Source: Massilia polaris
Lineage (GTDB): Bacteria > Pseudomonadota > Gammaproteobacteria > Burkholderiales > Burkholderiaceae_D
DNA: 64,000 nucleotides
Assembly (NCBI RefSeq): GCF_012927275.1
Contig: NZ_JABBGG010000003.1
Coordinates: forward strand, 310,001 to 374,000
Reading direction: 5' to 3'
Shown here: one piece after another, positions 26,954 to 36,175 of the stretch
Layout: each line of letters starts with the position of its first letter
How positions within the stretch are numbered: the stretch's first letter is position 1
Notes under the pieces: generated by a model
Database searches by the model: none
The model's input: only the letters and a program-made list of their open reading frames with translations
What the model was told of the DNA's origin: nothing
Position numbers and translations under genes: made by a program

Positions 26954-29900
26954 TCAGGCGGCTTGCGGGCGCGTGGCGCCGTAGCAGGCCGCGTACAGGG
27001 CGGGAAGGAAGATCAGGGTCAGTACGGTCGCCACGGCCAGGCCGCCCATGATGGCCCAGGCCATCGGGCCCCAGAACACCGAGCCGGTCAGCGGCACCAT
27101 CGCGAGGATCGCGGCCAGCGCGGTCAGCACGATCGGGCGCAGCCGGCGAACCGCCGATTCCACGATGGCATCCCACAGCGGCGCGCCATTGGCCACGTCT
27201 TCGTCGATCTGTACCACCAGGATCACCGAGTTCCGGATGATCATCCCGGCCAGCGCGATCACGCCGAGCATCGCCACGAAGCCGAATGGAATCTGGAACG
27301 CCGCCATCACGATGGCCACGCCGATCAGGCCCAGCGGCGCCGTCAGCAGCACCAGCCCCATCTTTTTCATGTCCTGCAGCTGGATCATCAGCAGCAGCAG
27401 CACGACCACGGCGGTGACCGGCATCACGGCAAACACCGAGGCCTGCGCCTTGGCGCTCGATTCCAGCGCGCCGCCGATCTCGATGCCGTAGCCGAGCGGC
27501 AGCGACTTGTTTAGCGGTTCCAGCTTGGCCCACACGGCGTTGGTGACGTCCGGCGCCTGGGCGTTGGCGATGTCGGCGCGTACCGTCAGCGTCGGGATGC
27601 GGTTGCGGCGCCACAGCACACTTTCCTCGCTGTCCAGGGTCAGGCGCGCCACCTGCGACACCGGCACGAATTTGCCTTCGCGCAGGTAGATCTTGGCGTC
27701 CTTCAGGTTGTTCAGGTCGGTGCGTTCGGAGGCCACCAGGCGCGCGGTGACGGCAATTGCCTGGTCATCTTCGCGGTAGTGGGTGATCGGCGTGCCCGAC
27801 AGCGACGCTTCCAGCGCCGCCTTGATCTGGACCGAGCTCACGCCGAGGGCGCGTGCCTTATCCTGGTCGACGTCGACGCGCACCCGCTTGACGCGCTCGC
27901 CCCAGTCCTGGTTGACCGCACGCACATGCGGGTTGCTGCGCACGATTGCGTTCACCTTGGCGGCGATTTCGCGCACCTTGACAGGATCGTTGCCGTACAC
28001 GCGGAACTGCACCGGATAGCCGACCGGCGGACCGTTTTCCAGCCGATTGACCCGTCCGCGCACATTGGCGAAACGCTGGTCGAGCAGCTTGCGCAGCTTG
28101 ACAACCACCCGCTCGCGCGCCTCGCCGCCCTTGGTCATCACCATCATCTCGCCCAGGTTCAGGTTCGGGGTCTGCGCGTCGAGCGGCAGGTAGAAGCGCG
28201 GTGCGCCTTCGCCGACGAAGCTGGTGACCGCTTCGATGTCCGGGTCGCCCTTCAGCTCGCGCTCCAGTTCGCGCACCTCGCGCTCGCTGGCCTCGAAGGT
28301 CGATGCCTCGGGCATCCACAGGTCCACCATCAGCTCGGGACGGTCGGAGGACGGGAAGAACTGCTGCGGCACAGTCTTGAACAGCGCCAGCGAACCGCAG
28401 AAAGCCACCAGCGTGATGCCAATCACCCAGCCGCGGCGGCGCAGGCAGAAGTCGACGACGTTGCGGAACTTGACGTAGAAGCCGCGCTGGTACACGGCGT
28501 TCTCGTCGTGGTGGGCGTGCGGTTCTTCCTTGAGCAGCTTGAAGCCGATCCACGGGGTGAACAGCACCGCCACCACCCACGACAGGATCAGCGCGATGCC
28601 GACCACCTGGAACAGCGAATACACATACTCGCCGGTGCCCGACTTGGCGAAGCCCACCGGCAGGAAGCCGGCCGCGGTGATCAGCGTACCCGTCAGCATC
28701 GGGAAAGCGGTGGCCGTGTAGGCATAGGTGGCCGCGCGGGTCTTGTCCCAGCCCTGCTCCAGCTTGAGCGCCATCATTTCCACGGCGATGATGGCGTCGT
28801 CCACCAGCAGGCCCAGCGCGATGATCAGCGCGCCCAGCGAAATGCGCTGCAAGTCGATCCCCAGCAGGTACATGGCGAGGAAAGTCATGCCGAGCACCAG
28901 CGGAATGCACAGCGCCACCACCAGGCCGGTGCGCATGCCGAGCGAGAAGAAGCTCACCGCCAGCACGATCAGCACCGCTTCGGCCAGGCTCTTCTTGAAT
29001 TCATGTACCGATTCCTCGACCACGCGCGGCTGGTCGCTGACCGAGTGGATCTGCACGCCGACCGGCAGGCTGGCCTGGATGCGCGCAACCGTCGCATCGA
29101 GCTGCTGGCCGAGGCGGATCACGTCACCGCCCTTGCGCATGCTGACCGCGAGGCCCAGCGCCGGCTGGCCGTTGAAGCGCATGCGCATCACGGCCGGCTC
29201 GACGAAGCCACGCCGCACTTCGGCAATGTCGCCAAGGCGGAAGGTGCGCTGTCCGGCGCGGATGCCGATCGAACGGATCCCTTCCACCGAATCGAATTCG
29301 CCGCTGACGGTCAGGCGCACCTGCTCGGCGCCGGTCTGTACGCTGCCGGCAGCATGCACCGCGTTGGCCTGGGCCAGCGTGGTGGCGATCAGCGCCGGGT
29401 CGACGCCCAGCGAGGCCAGCTTGGCGGTCGACATTTCGACATAGATTTTTTCCTCCTGCTTGCCGACCAGCTGCACCTTGTTGACGTCGCCCACGCGCAG
29501 GAATTCATTGCGCGCGTCGTCGGCCATCTTGCGCAGGTCGGCGTAGTTGAAGCCGTCACCGGTCAGGGCGTACATATTGCCGTAGGTGTCACCGAATTCA
29601 TCGTTGAAGAACGGCCCCTGCACGCCCTGCGGCAGCGTGTGCTTGATATCGGCCAGCTTCTTGCGGACCTGGTACCAGACGTCCGGTATTTTGGACGGCG
29701 GCACCGCGTCGCGCAGGTTGATCTTGATCTGGGTCTCGCCCGGCTTGACGTAGGTCGACATGTAGTCGATCTCGGCCACGCCCTGGAGCACGCGCTCCAT
29801 CGGGTCGGTCACCTGGTCGGCCATCTGCTGGGCTGCACTGCCCGGCCAGTTCGCCTGCACCACCATGGTCTTGATGGTGAAGTCGGGGTCTTCCTTCTGG

Positions 29901-30007
29901 CCCAGGCTGCGGTAGGCCAGGATGCCGGTCACCGTCAGCAGCAACAGCAGGAAGGCAATCATCTGCTGGTGCTTGAGCGCCCATTCGGACAGGTTGACGT
30001 TTTTCAT
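26954..30007 (-). CDS. RND-family efflux transporter, inner-membrane permease
   Basis: The protein has 1,017 residues with the twelve-helix RND layout: TM1 (MIAFLLLLLTVTGILAYRSL), two large periplasmic loops, and a central TM block with the proton-relay aspartates in GLLVDDAIIAVEMM. The second half mirrors the first (GVIALAGMIIRNSVILVVQI). It is proton-driven export of hydrophobic compounds across the envelope in a complex with the adaptor and TolC-type proteins. The overlap with the adaptor gene (30004-30007, ATGA) implies translational coupling. It belongs to the broad AcrB/MexB group by general features; substrates are unknown. Confidence 0.95.
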   Translation of the reverse strand: MKNVNLSEWALKHQQMIAFLLLLLTVTGILAYRSLGQKEDPDFTIKTMVVQANWPGSAAQQMADQVTDPMERVLQGVAEIDYMSTYVKPGETQIKINLRDAVPPSKIPDVWYQVRKKLADIKHTLPQGVQGPFFNDEFGDTYGNMYALTGDGFNYADLRKMADDARNEFLRVGDVNKVQLVGKQEEKIYVEMSTAKLASLGVDPALIATTLAQANAVHAAGSVQTGAEQVRLTVSGEFDSVEGIRSIGIRAGQRTFRLGDIAEVRRGFVEPAVMRMRFNGQPALGLAVSMRKGGDVIRLGQQLDATVARIQASLPVGVQIHSVSDQPRVVEESVHEFKKSLAEAVLIVLAVSFFSLGMRTGLVVALCIPLVLGMTFLAMYLLGIDLQRISLGALIIALGLLVDDAIIAVEMMALKLEQGWDKTRAATYAYTATAFPMLTGTLITAAGFLPVGFAKSGTGEYVYSLFQVVGIALILSWVVAVLFTPWIGFKLLKEEPHAHHDENAVYQRGFYVKFRNVVDFCLRRRGWVIGITLVAFCGSLALFKTVPQQFFPSSDRPELMVDLWMPEASTFEASEREVRELERELKGDPDIEAVTSFVGEGAPRFYLPLDAQTPNLNLGEMMVMTKGGEARERVVVKLRKLLDQRFANVRGRVNRLENGPPVGYPVQFRVYGNDPVKVREIAAKVNAIVRSNPHVRAVNQDWGERVKRVRVDVDQDKARALGVSSVQIKAALEASLSGTPITHYREDDQAIAVTARLVASERTDLNNLKDAKIYLREGKFVPVSQVARLTLDSEESVLWRRNRIPTLTVRADIANAQAPDVTNAVWAKLEPLNKSLPLGYGIEIGGALESSAKAQASVFAVMPVTAVVVLLLLMIQLQDMKKMGLVLLTAPLGLIGVAIVMAAFQIPFGFVAMLGVIALAGMIIRNSVILVVQIDEDVANGAPLWDAIVESAVRRLRPIVLTALAAILAMVPLTGSVFWGPMAWAIMGGLAVATVLTLIFLPALYAACYGATRPQAA

Positions 30008-31092
30008 TTCGCGCCTCCACCCAGCCGCACTTGCTGGTTCGGCTGCAGCATGTGCACGCCGGCGGTTACCACGGTCTCGCCGCCGGACAGGCCGGCCGTC
30101 ACCAACACGCTGTCGTTTTGGGCGCTGCCCAGCTTGACTTCACGCGCGGCCACGCGCTGCGACTTGGTATCGACCACCCACACGCTGCGCTTGCCGCCGC
30201 CGTCGACGATCGCCGTCAGCGGCAGGCGGATGGCGCGCTTGCCATCGACATCGGGCGCCAGCACCGACGCGGTCATGCCGAGGCGCAGCAGGGTCATGTC
30301 CGGCTGGGCGATGGCGACGCGCGCCGAATAAGTGCGGGTGACGCTGTCGGTGTCCGGCGCCAGCTCGCGCAGCGAGCCGCTCCAGCGTTTGCCCGGATGG
30401 GCCCACACCGACACGTCCAGCTGGCGCGCCTGGCGCAGCTCGTCGACGCGCGATTCGGGGATGCTGATGACCACTTCGCGTTCGCCATCGGCGGCCACGG
30501 TGACTACCTGCTGGCCGGCTGCGACCACCTGGCCCGCTTCCGCGTGCAGGGCGCTGACCACGCCGGTGCGGTCGGCCACCAGGGTGGTGTAGCCGCGCTG
30601 GTTGACGTTCAGCTGCTGGCGTGCCGAGGCCGCGCGCAGCTGCGCCTCGGCCTGCTGCAGCGCCAGGCGCTGGTGGTCGACTTCCACCTGCGAGGCGAAC
30701 TGGCGCGCCAGCAGGGTCTCGGCGCGTTGCAGGTCGACCTTTGCCTGCGCCACGCGGCTGCGGGTGCCGTCCAGCTCGGCGCTGGCTGCGGCCAGCTGCA
30801 GGCTTTCCTGCGCGGTATCGAGCTGCAGCAGCGGCTGGCCGCGCTGGACATGGCTGCCCACCTCGACCAGGCGCGCCACGATCTTGCCGCCGGTGCGGAA
30901 GCCGAGCTGGCTTTCATAGCGGGCGCGGATCTCGCCCGAATAAGTGGCGCCCACGGTGCCATCGCTCAGGCCGGCGACGACGGTGCGCACCGGGCGCACC
31001 TCCTCATGCTGGGCAGGCGGTGTCTTGGAACAGCCGGCGAGCAGGCTTGCTACCGCGATGGCAAGGGCGGCCTTTTTAAATTTCAGGTTCAC
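30004..31092 (-). CDS. RND efflux periplasmic adaptor lipoprotein
   Basis: The protein has 362 residues. The start is GTG at 31090-31092 with a good ribosome site (GGAGG). A signal peptide ends in lipobox LLAGCSK. Membrane-fusion features follow: lipoyl half-motifs (GGKIVARLVEVGSHVQRGQP and ADRTGVVSALHAEAGQVVAA), a coiled-coil hairpin (SAELDGTRSRVAQAKVDLQR) and a beta-barrel. It bridges the RND permease and the outer-membrane channel. It is the first gene of the four-gene operon. Its promoter carries a 21-bp palindrome, which suggests repression by a nearby TetR protein. Confidence 0.93.
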   Translation of the reverse strand: MNLKFKKAALAIAVASLLAGCSKTPPAQHEEVRPVRTVVAGLSDGTVGATYSGEIRARYESQLGFRTGGKIVARLVEVGSHVQRGQPLLQLDTAQESLQLAAASAELDGTRSRVAQAKVDLQRAETLLARQFASQVEVDHQRLALQQAEAQLRAASARQQLNVNQRGYTTLVADRTGVVSALHAEAGQVVAAGQQVVTVAADGEREVVISIPESRVDELRQARQLDVSVWAHPGKRWSGSLRELAPDTDSVTRTYSARVAIAQPDMTLLRLGMTASVLAPDVDGKRAIRLPLTAIVDGGGKRSVWVVDTKSQRVAAREVKLGSAQNDSVLVTAGLSGGETVVTAGVHMLQPNQQVRLGGGAK

Positions 31093-31104
31093 TTCAGATG
31101 TCCT

Positions 31105-31180
31105 CCAATGTCAGGTGAAACAGAATATACACCAAAACGACGTTGGTGTCATTATGACGGTTAATTCAAACTGACATTGG
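31105..31180. repeat. Widely spaced 10-bp inverted repeat around the efflux promoter
   Basis: CCAATGTCAG (31105-31114) and CTGACATTGG (31171-31180) are perfect inverted copies 56 bp apart, enclosing the promoter and the inner palindrome. They may be half-sites for looping or for a second regulator. The shared TGTCAG core also occurs in the operator at 32761-32780. Confidence 0.5.
31124..31152 (-). promoter_or_regulatory. Efflux operon promoter with palindromic operator in the spacer
   Basis: On the minus strand a -35 box ATGACA (31147-31152) and a -10 box TATATT (31124-31129) are 17 bp apart. The inverted repeat ACACCAA (31129-31135) and TTGGTGT (31143-31149) overlaps both boxes. This is the expected geometry for TetR repression of the pump. 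Confidence 0.65.
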
Positions 31181-31207
31181 GTACTTTTTGACGAAAAAAC
31201 GCAACAC

Positions 31208-31234
31208 GGCCGGCGCCCCGCAGGGGCGCCGGCC
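31208..31234 (-). terminator. Strong terminator after tetR 1
   Basis: GGCCGGCGCCCC (31208-31219) and GGGGCGCCGGCC (31223-31234) form a perfect 12-bp GC stem with a 3-base loop. On the minus strand it is followed by GTGTTGCGTTTTTTC. It separates the tetR transcript from the efflux promoter. Confidence 0.8.
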
Positions 31235-31276
31235 AGGTAGATCAGGGTGGGAAAGTAGGAAGGAAGGCGGGGTGAA

Positions 31277-31978
31277 TCAGGCGGCGGCGGGCGCCTGCGC
31301 GTCGGCGCGGGCCTGGGCGCGCGCCAGCAGCGAGTCGGCAGCCGGCGTCAGCTTGGGCAGCGGCCCCGCGGTCAGGCGCTCGGCCTCGGCCACGCCCATG
31401 CCGAGCATGCGCAGCATCGCGGCGGTAACCGCGTCTGGATAAGCCTTGCGGGTGCGCACGCGCGCCATGCGGTCCAGGGCGGCGATGCCGGCCCCGCCGA
31501 TCAGGTCCAGCGCAATCTCGAGCGGTACGTCGGCAAACACGCCCTGCTTCTGCCCCTCTTCCAGGTCGGCCGGCAGGTAGCGGAAGGTGGCCTGGTACTG
31601 CACAGTCATGCGCAGCCCGGCGGCGGCCAGGAAGCGCGCCAGCAGGCGGTGGCCGCGCGCCAGGTTCAGGTAGCAGCGGATGGCGGTAGCCACGCGCAGC
31701 GCCGGGTCGGCGATGTCGCCCACCACCGGCTCGATCAGCCGCACCATCTCGCCGCTCAGTTCATTGGCGACCGCCGCCAGCAACTCTTCATTGCTGCGGA
31801 AGTAGTTATAGAAGGAGCCCTGCGACACCTCGGCCGCCGCCACCACGTCGGGAATCACGCTGGCGCCAACGCCCTTTTCGGCAAATACGATCATGGCGCT
31901 TTCGATCAGGCGCTGGCGCATGCGCTCGCGCCGCTCGGCGGCCACGCGGGGACGATGGTCAAGGGACTTGGCGGGCAT
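31277..31978 (-). CDS. TetR-family regulator 1 (probable efflux repressor)
   Basis: The protein has 233 residues. The N-terminal helix-turn-helix is typical (RLIESAMIVFAEKGVGASVI, SQGSFYNYFRSNEELLAAVA) and the C-terminal ligand-binding domain is all-helical. It sits immediately upstream of the efflux operon on the same strand with a terminator between, and the operon promoter holds a suitable palindrome. Repression of the pump is therefore likely, by inference. The ligand is unknown. The Ala-rich C-terminus (AQAPAAA) is low complexity. Confidence 0.88.
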   Translation of the reverse strand: MPAKSLDHRPRVAAERRERMRQRLIESAMIVFAEKGVGASVIPDVVAAAEVSQGSFYNYFRSNEELLAAVANELSGEMVRLIEPVVGDIADPALRVATAIRCYLNLARGHRLLARFLAAAGLRMTVQYQATFRYLPADLEEGQKQGVFADVPLEIALDLIGGAGIAALDRMARVRTRKAYPDAVTAAMLRMLGMGVAEAERLTAGPLPKLTPAADSLLARAQARADAQAPAAA

Positions 31979-32029
31979 AGTCGGTCCGGTCTGTGGGAAA
32001 CGCCGCGATGATACCAGATTGCATGTGTG

Positions 32030-32710
32030 TCAACCGTTGAACAACTGGGTGCGCCGCAGCAGCGAGTCCGGCGGTAGTTCGAAGGCCGGCAGCGGCAGCG
32101 CCGCCAGGCGCGCCGCTTCCGCCTCTCCCAGGCCCAGCGCACGCAGCATGGCGCGCGCGCTGGCGTCCGGATAGTCCGGTTCGAGCGGCTCGCGCGCCAC
32201 CGAATACGCTGCGCTCAGCACCAGTCCCGCCAGCATGTCGCTGCCGACGCGCTGGCCGATGTCGCCAAAGCGGCCCGCCGCCATGCCCGCGGCCACGTCG
32301 CGCGCCAGGAAGTGCGTCCCCAGCAGGCTGTTATTCGCGGCCGGGAAAGGCAGGCGCGCCATGAAGCTGCCGTACAGCGGGAAGCGCCGCGCCGCGTGCA
32401 GCATCAGCCGGGTGCCGCAGGCAATCCGCTCGGCTGGATCGTCGCAGCGCAGCACCACCGGATCGATCGCGCGCAGCAGCTCCTCATTGATTTCCCCGGC
32501 CACTGCCGCCAACAGTTCTTCATTGGTGCGGAAGTAGTTATAGAACGACCCGCGCGCCATACCCGCGTGGGCGATGACGTCCTCGATGACCGCGTGCGGG
32601 CCCTTCTGCGCAAACACCAGCAGCGCGCTTTCCAGCAATCTGGCGCGGGTCTTCTCGCGCCGGCTGGCCGCTACGCGGGTGCGGTGATTCTCTTTATCTT
32701 CAGTATTCAT
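32030..32710 (-). CDS. TetR-family regulator 2
   Basis: The protein has 226 residues from ATG 32710 (MNTEDKENHRTRVAASRREK); a longer frame runs back through the promoter region and is rejected. The DNA-binding domain (LLESALLVFAQKGPHAVIED, ARGSFYNYFRTNEELLAAVA) is clearly paralogous to TetR 1 next door, and the C-terminal ends also match (PDSLLRRTQ versus ADSLLARAQ). It suggests tandem duplication. It is divergent from the VOC gene at 32836, and a palindrome sits on the shared promoter, so it probably represses itself and that gene. Confidence 0.88.
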   Translation of the reverse strand: MNTEDKENHRTRVAASRREKTRARLLESALLVFAQKGPHAVIEDVIAHAGMARGSFYNYFRTNEELLAAVAGEINEELLRAIDPVVLRCDDPAERIACGTRLMLHAARRFPLYGSFMARLPFPAANNSLLGTHFLARDVAAGMAAGRFGDIGQRVGSDMLAGLVLSAAYSVAREPLEPDYPDASARAMLRALGLGEAEAARLAALPLPAFELPPDSLLRRTQLFNG

Positions 32711-32745
32711 AATCGTCCTTGCGGTCCATTGTACGCAGATTCTTG

Positions 32746-32780
32746 TTGACACACCAGTCATGCTGACGATAATGTCAGCA
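32746..32780 (+). promoter_or_regulatory. VOC gene promoter with TetR-type operator
   Basis: TTGACA (32746-32751) and GATAAT (32768-32773) are 16 bp apart and point at the gene starting at 32836. The palindrome TGCTGAC (32761-32767) and GTCAGCA (32774-32780) covers the -10 box. This is a good candidate site for TetR 2, encoded divergently. Confidence 0.65.
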
Positions 32781-32835
32781 TCATAGACAAAACGGACGGC
32801 CTTTACTGTGCCGCCAAATGAGACTGGAGACCCCA

Positions 32836-33430
32836 ATGAATGACACTTCCCCGGCCGGGCTGCGCACGCCGCCGTCCTATCCGGAAAGCGCGCTGCCGCC
32901 CGGCATCCAGAAGCTGCAGCGGCCGACGGCGCTAATCAAGGCGCAGTCCCTGGCCTTCCTGATGTTCGAGAAGCCCGACCTGCCTGCCACGAAAGCCTTC
33001 CTGGACGACTTCGGCATGCTGCAGGTAGCCGGCGGCGGCGAGCAGCTGACCATGCGCGGACATGGCAGCGCCCCGGCGATTTACGTGGCCCGGCGCGGCC
33101 GCCGCGCGCGTTATATCGGCGCCGCGTTCACCGTCGCTTCAAAAGCCGAACTGGAACGCCTGCAGGCCGACGCCGGTGCACGCCGCCTGGACAGCGCCGA
33201 CATCCCTGGCGGCGGCAGCGGCGTCGAACTGATGGACCCGGCCGGCAACCTGCTGTGGCTGGTGACCGGCCAGCGCCCCTCCATCCCCCGGCCGCTGCGC
33301 GCCCCGCTGCACCCCTACGCCAACTGCCATGGCGAGGTGCGCCGCGTGAATGCCACCGTGCGCCCGCCGCTGGTGCCGGCCGCCGTGGTCGGCTTGGCCA
33401 CGTTGTGCTGCAGACGGTCGACTTTGCCGG
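32836..33430 (+). pseudogene. VOC-family (glyoxalase/extradiol dioxygenase-like) enzyme, truncated and frameshifted
   Basis: The start MNDTSPAGLRTPPSYPESAL at 32836 leads into a first VOC module (AQSLAFLMFEKPDLPATKAF, DPAGNLLWLVTGQ). The second module should begin VVGLGHVVLQTVDFAG. Here VVGL is in one frame and GHVVLQTVDFAG in the next, implying one lost G near 33396. About ten residues later, near 33430, homology ends abruptly. More than 100 C-terminal residues are missing. The gene was probably part of an aromatic or ring-cleavage function under TetR 2. The truncation point marks the left edge of the lower-GC accessory segment. Confidence 0.7.
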
Positions 33431-33735
33431 CTTGCGAAAAACGTCTTACGGCCTTTACGTTTTCGGACATGGCACCACGCCACGTTATCGACGCGACTGG
33501 AGAAGGGTTCACTCTGTCGCCAGAGCACATGGCATTCTCTCCGCTCAGCAGCAAGAAGCGGTGGACCAAAGCAGCTATCATTGACCTCTACAACAGCCAA
33601 AAGGGACCTGACCAATCAGATTATCCGGCCACATCCCTCGGCAATAAAAGCATGGAGAAGGTGGTCAAGGACATCGTGGAACTTCTCACCGCTCGAAGGA
33701 AGGTCGATGGCGCCACCGAGCGGGGAATAAGTTAA
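33431..33735 (+). other. Unidentified coding-like tail joined to the VOC fragment
   Basis: The frame continuing from the VOC start reads on as DMAPRHVIDATGEGFTLSPE and MEKVVKDIVELLTARRKVDG before the stop at 33735. I do not recognise it. It may be the 3' end of a foreign gene captured when the VOC gene was cut, so any 300-residue fusion product would be accidental. A small palindrome ATCGTTTATACGAT follows at about 33741-33754. Confidence 0.35.
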
Positions 33736-33899
33736 ATCGTTTATACGATATATGCCCCCCTTGCGAAGCGCGGTTAATCTTTCCAAAAAACCCGTGCGTC
33801 TTACGGAAGATACTGGCAATTTAAAACCACTGGTATCGCGTCGCACTGTTCAACCGTTACAATCACCCGTCTAAACGTAACGCCTTCCGATAAAAATCC

Positions 33900-34763
33900 A
33901 TGGCCAAGAAAAAGCAGTCCTTGTTCGAAGACATCGCCCATATTGCTGCCAAGCTGCCGTGGCAGGTTTCACTAATTCTAGCTAGCGCCGCGTACTTCGG
34001 GTTCCATCACGTTGCCGCCATGCCGCCAACACCAGTGCAGACTGGGACCGCCAACATTGGAGCCGCATTGACCGGCGTTCTGCTGCGAACTGCTGGAAGT
34101 GTCCTGCAGTACGTGGTGCCCCTTGCATTCGCTTTGGGAGCCATGATTTCGGTATTCAAACGGCGTAAGCATTCCGAACTTCACAACACGGTTGCCGCAG
34201 CGCCCCACCGGGGGGCGCTGGAGAAGATGTCTTGGCGTGAGTTCGAGGACCTAACAGCGGAAGTATTCCGGCGAAACGGTTTCAAGGTTATCGAGCGAGG
34301 TGGTGCGGGGCCAGATGGCGGTGTTGACGTCGAGCTGCGGATGGGGTCAGACAAATATCTAGTTCAATGCAAGCAATGGAAGTCACTGAAAGTTCGCGTC
34401 GCTACTGTCCGGGAGCTCTACGGAGTAATGGCGGCCGAAGGCGCCGTTGGCGGATTCGTCGTTGCGTCCGGAGACTTCACCAGTGATGCCCTCAGCTTCG
34501 CCGAGGGGCGCGCCATCAAGCTGGTGCACACGGCAGAGATGCTTAGGATGGTGGCTGAGACCCGAAAGGAGGAGACCTCGGGGCTGACGCCGGCGGTGAA
34601 GCCAAATCAGGGTAAGGCCCCAGCAGCGATAATGACTCCCCTCTGTCCAAAGTGCGGGGTGCCCATGGTTCTGCGGAGCTCAAAAAAAGGCGGCGCAGCC
34701 GGCAATGCGTTTTGGGGATGCTCGAAGTTTCCCGGATGCCGGGGCGTCTTGAAGGCGGCGTGA
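33900..34763 (+). CDS. Membrane-anchored Mrr-like restriction endonuclease with topoisomerase zinc finger
   Basis: The protein has 287 residues. Two N-terminal hydrophobic helices (VSLILASAAYFGFHHVAAM; YVVPLAFALGAMISVF) precede an Mrr/PD-(D/E)xK nuclease domain at residues about 105-215. Key residues are visible in FEDLTAEVFRRNGF, GPDGGVDVEL (Asp) and VQCKQWK (QxK). A C4 zinc finger (CPKCGVPMV to CSKFPGC) ends the protein. By family it is a DNA endonuclease, possibly acting on modified or foreign DNA at the membrane. It is the first intact gene of the accessory segment, with no partner methylase. Confidence 0.85.
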   Translation: MAKKKQSLFEDIAHIAAKLPWQVSLILASAAYFGFHHVAAMPPTPVQTGTANIGAALTGVLLRTAGSVLQYVVPLAFALGAMISVFKRRKHSELHNTVAAAPHRGALEKMSWREFEDLTAEVFRRNGFKVIERGGAGPDGGVDVELRMGSDKYLVQCKQWKSLKVRVATVRELYGVMAAEGAVGGFVVASGDFTSDALSFAEGRAIKLVHTAEMLRMVAETRKEETSGLTPAVKPNQGKAPAAIMTPLCPKCGVPMVLRSSKKGGAAGNAFWGCSKFPGCRGVLKAA

Positions 34764-34951
34764 AACCATTCGCGGAGATGGCTGTAGGAACTATATAGCG
34801 CGTAAAGTTCGCGTTATACGATGCTTACTCGCCTGGTTCCAAGTAATGGGAGAGCTAAAATTATGCATAAGAAAGCCGCCTTCAGTGGGCGCTTAGCGAC
34901 CTCACCAGTGGCACATCTCAATGCCAATCACTCAGCATCCACCATCGACTC

Positions 34952-36175
34952 ATGAGCACATACAAATGGCAGTTCGCCCCCCGCTTCCGCCGCAACGCCT
35001 TCGGCTGGAAATCGGACACGCCAATCCAACGCATCAAAGAAGCGCTCACTGAAATCAAAGCTGTCGCGAAGAAGGAGCCGGTCCTGGCCGCCGAGGGGGC
35101 CGTGCTGTTCCTAGAGAAGCTAGCGCCGGCGATTGAGCGAGTCGACAGCTCTTCGGGCGGCATTGGCTCTGCGGTCAACCGCGCCATCGAGACCCTCGTC
35201 CCAATCATTGCAAAGGCCGAGGTCAGCCGTGCGGTGCGAGAGAAATGGCTGGACCGTCTGTGGGACGCCCTTCAGGAGGACGACATCCCGTACCTTGAGC
35301 ACCTTGGAGAGCTTTGGGGCGACATGTGCGCGACGCCAGAAATCGCGGCACATTGGGCTGATTATCTGTCGCCGACGTTGACGACAATGTGGGAGCACTG
35401 CGCAAGCAGCAGCGAATATGGATATTTCAAGGGGACCACCGCCTGCCTAAGCGCGCTGTTCGCGGCCGGGCGTCACGACGAGCTGCTCGCATTGATAGCG
35501 AAGTCCGAGTACAAGAACAAATCCTGGCACTTCCGGATATGGGGTGCGAAGGCATTGGCTGCCGCCGGCAAGCCCACGGAGGCCATCCGCTACGCGGAGG
35601 GCTCAAAAGGGTTGAACGCGCCTCTGACGGCCATTGCGGCGTTCTGCGAAGCTGTTCTGTTGGACTCGGGGTTTGCAGATGAGGCGTATGCGCGATACGC
35701 CGTCGAAGCGACGTATGCGACGACCAACCTGGCGACATTCAAGGCAATCGTGAAGAAATATCCGCACATGCCACGGGAGACCATTTTGCGTGACCTAGTT
35801 GCAAGCCAGCCAGGGAATGAAGGCAAGTGGTTCGCTGCTGCCAAGGATGCGGGCTTTTTTGAGCTGGCCATCGAGCTCGCGAAGCGGAGCCCATCAGACC
35901 CGCGGACACTGATACGCGCCGCCAGGGACTTTGCCGAGGAACGACCGGAGTTCGCGCTCGCGGCCGGCATGACGGCGCTGCGAGGTATCGCGAATGGGTG
36001 GGGTTACGACATTACAGGCATCGACGTGCTGGATGCGTACGCGGCCGTGATAGCGGCGGCCGGCGCCGCGGGCGTGGATGTGGCGGTCGTTAAAGCGGAT
36101 GTGCAGGCGCTGATTGCGGCCAGCCGCGGTGGTGAGTTTATTGGGCGAGTGTTGGGGCGGCAGTTGGAATACTGA
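34952..36175 (+). CDS. Hypothetical all-helical protein
   Basis: The protein has 407 residues and I do not recognise it. It appears entirely alpha-helical with TPR-like spacing (AGRHDELLALIAKSEYKNKS, WGAKALAAAGKPTEAIRYAE), with no signal peptide or membrane segment. The C-terminus is Ala-rich (AYAAVIAAAGAAGVDVAVVK). It lies 190 bp after the Mrr-type nuclease on the same strand, and the next plus gene is the ohr remnant. Base composition is lower in GC than flanking core genes, consistent with acquisition. A scaffold or partner role is only a guess. Confidence 0.75.
   Translation: MSTYKWQFAPRFRRNAFGWKSDTPIQRIKEALTEIKAVAKKEPVLAAEGAVLFLEKLAPAIERVDSSSGGIGSAVNRAIETLVPIIAKAEVSRAVREKWLDRLWDALQEDDIPYLEHLGELWGDMCATPEIAAHWADYLSPTLTTMWEHCASSSEYGYFKGTTACLSALFAAGRHDELLALIAKSEYKNKSWHFRIWGAKALAAAGKPTEAIRYAEGSKGLNAPLTAIAAFCEAVLLDSGFADEAYARYAVEATYATTNLATFKAIVKKYPHMPRETILRDLVASQPGNEGKWFAAAKDAGFFELAIELAKRSPSDPRTLIRAARDFAEERPEFALAAGMTALRGIANGWGYDITGIDVLDAYAAVIAAAGAAGVDVAVVKADVQALIAASRGGEFIGRVLGRQLEY

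Noticed and set aside
27779-30331. 850-codon plus frame over the RND gene
   Set aside because: Antisense shadow with no membrane topology. RND motifs are on the minus strand.
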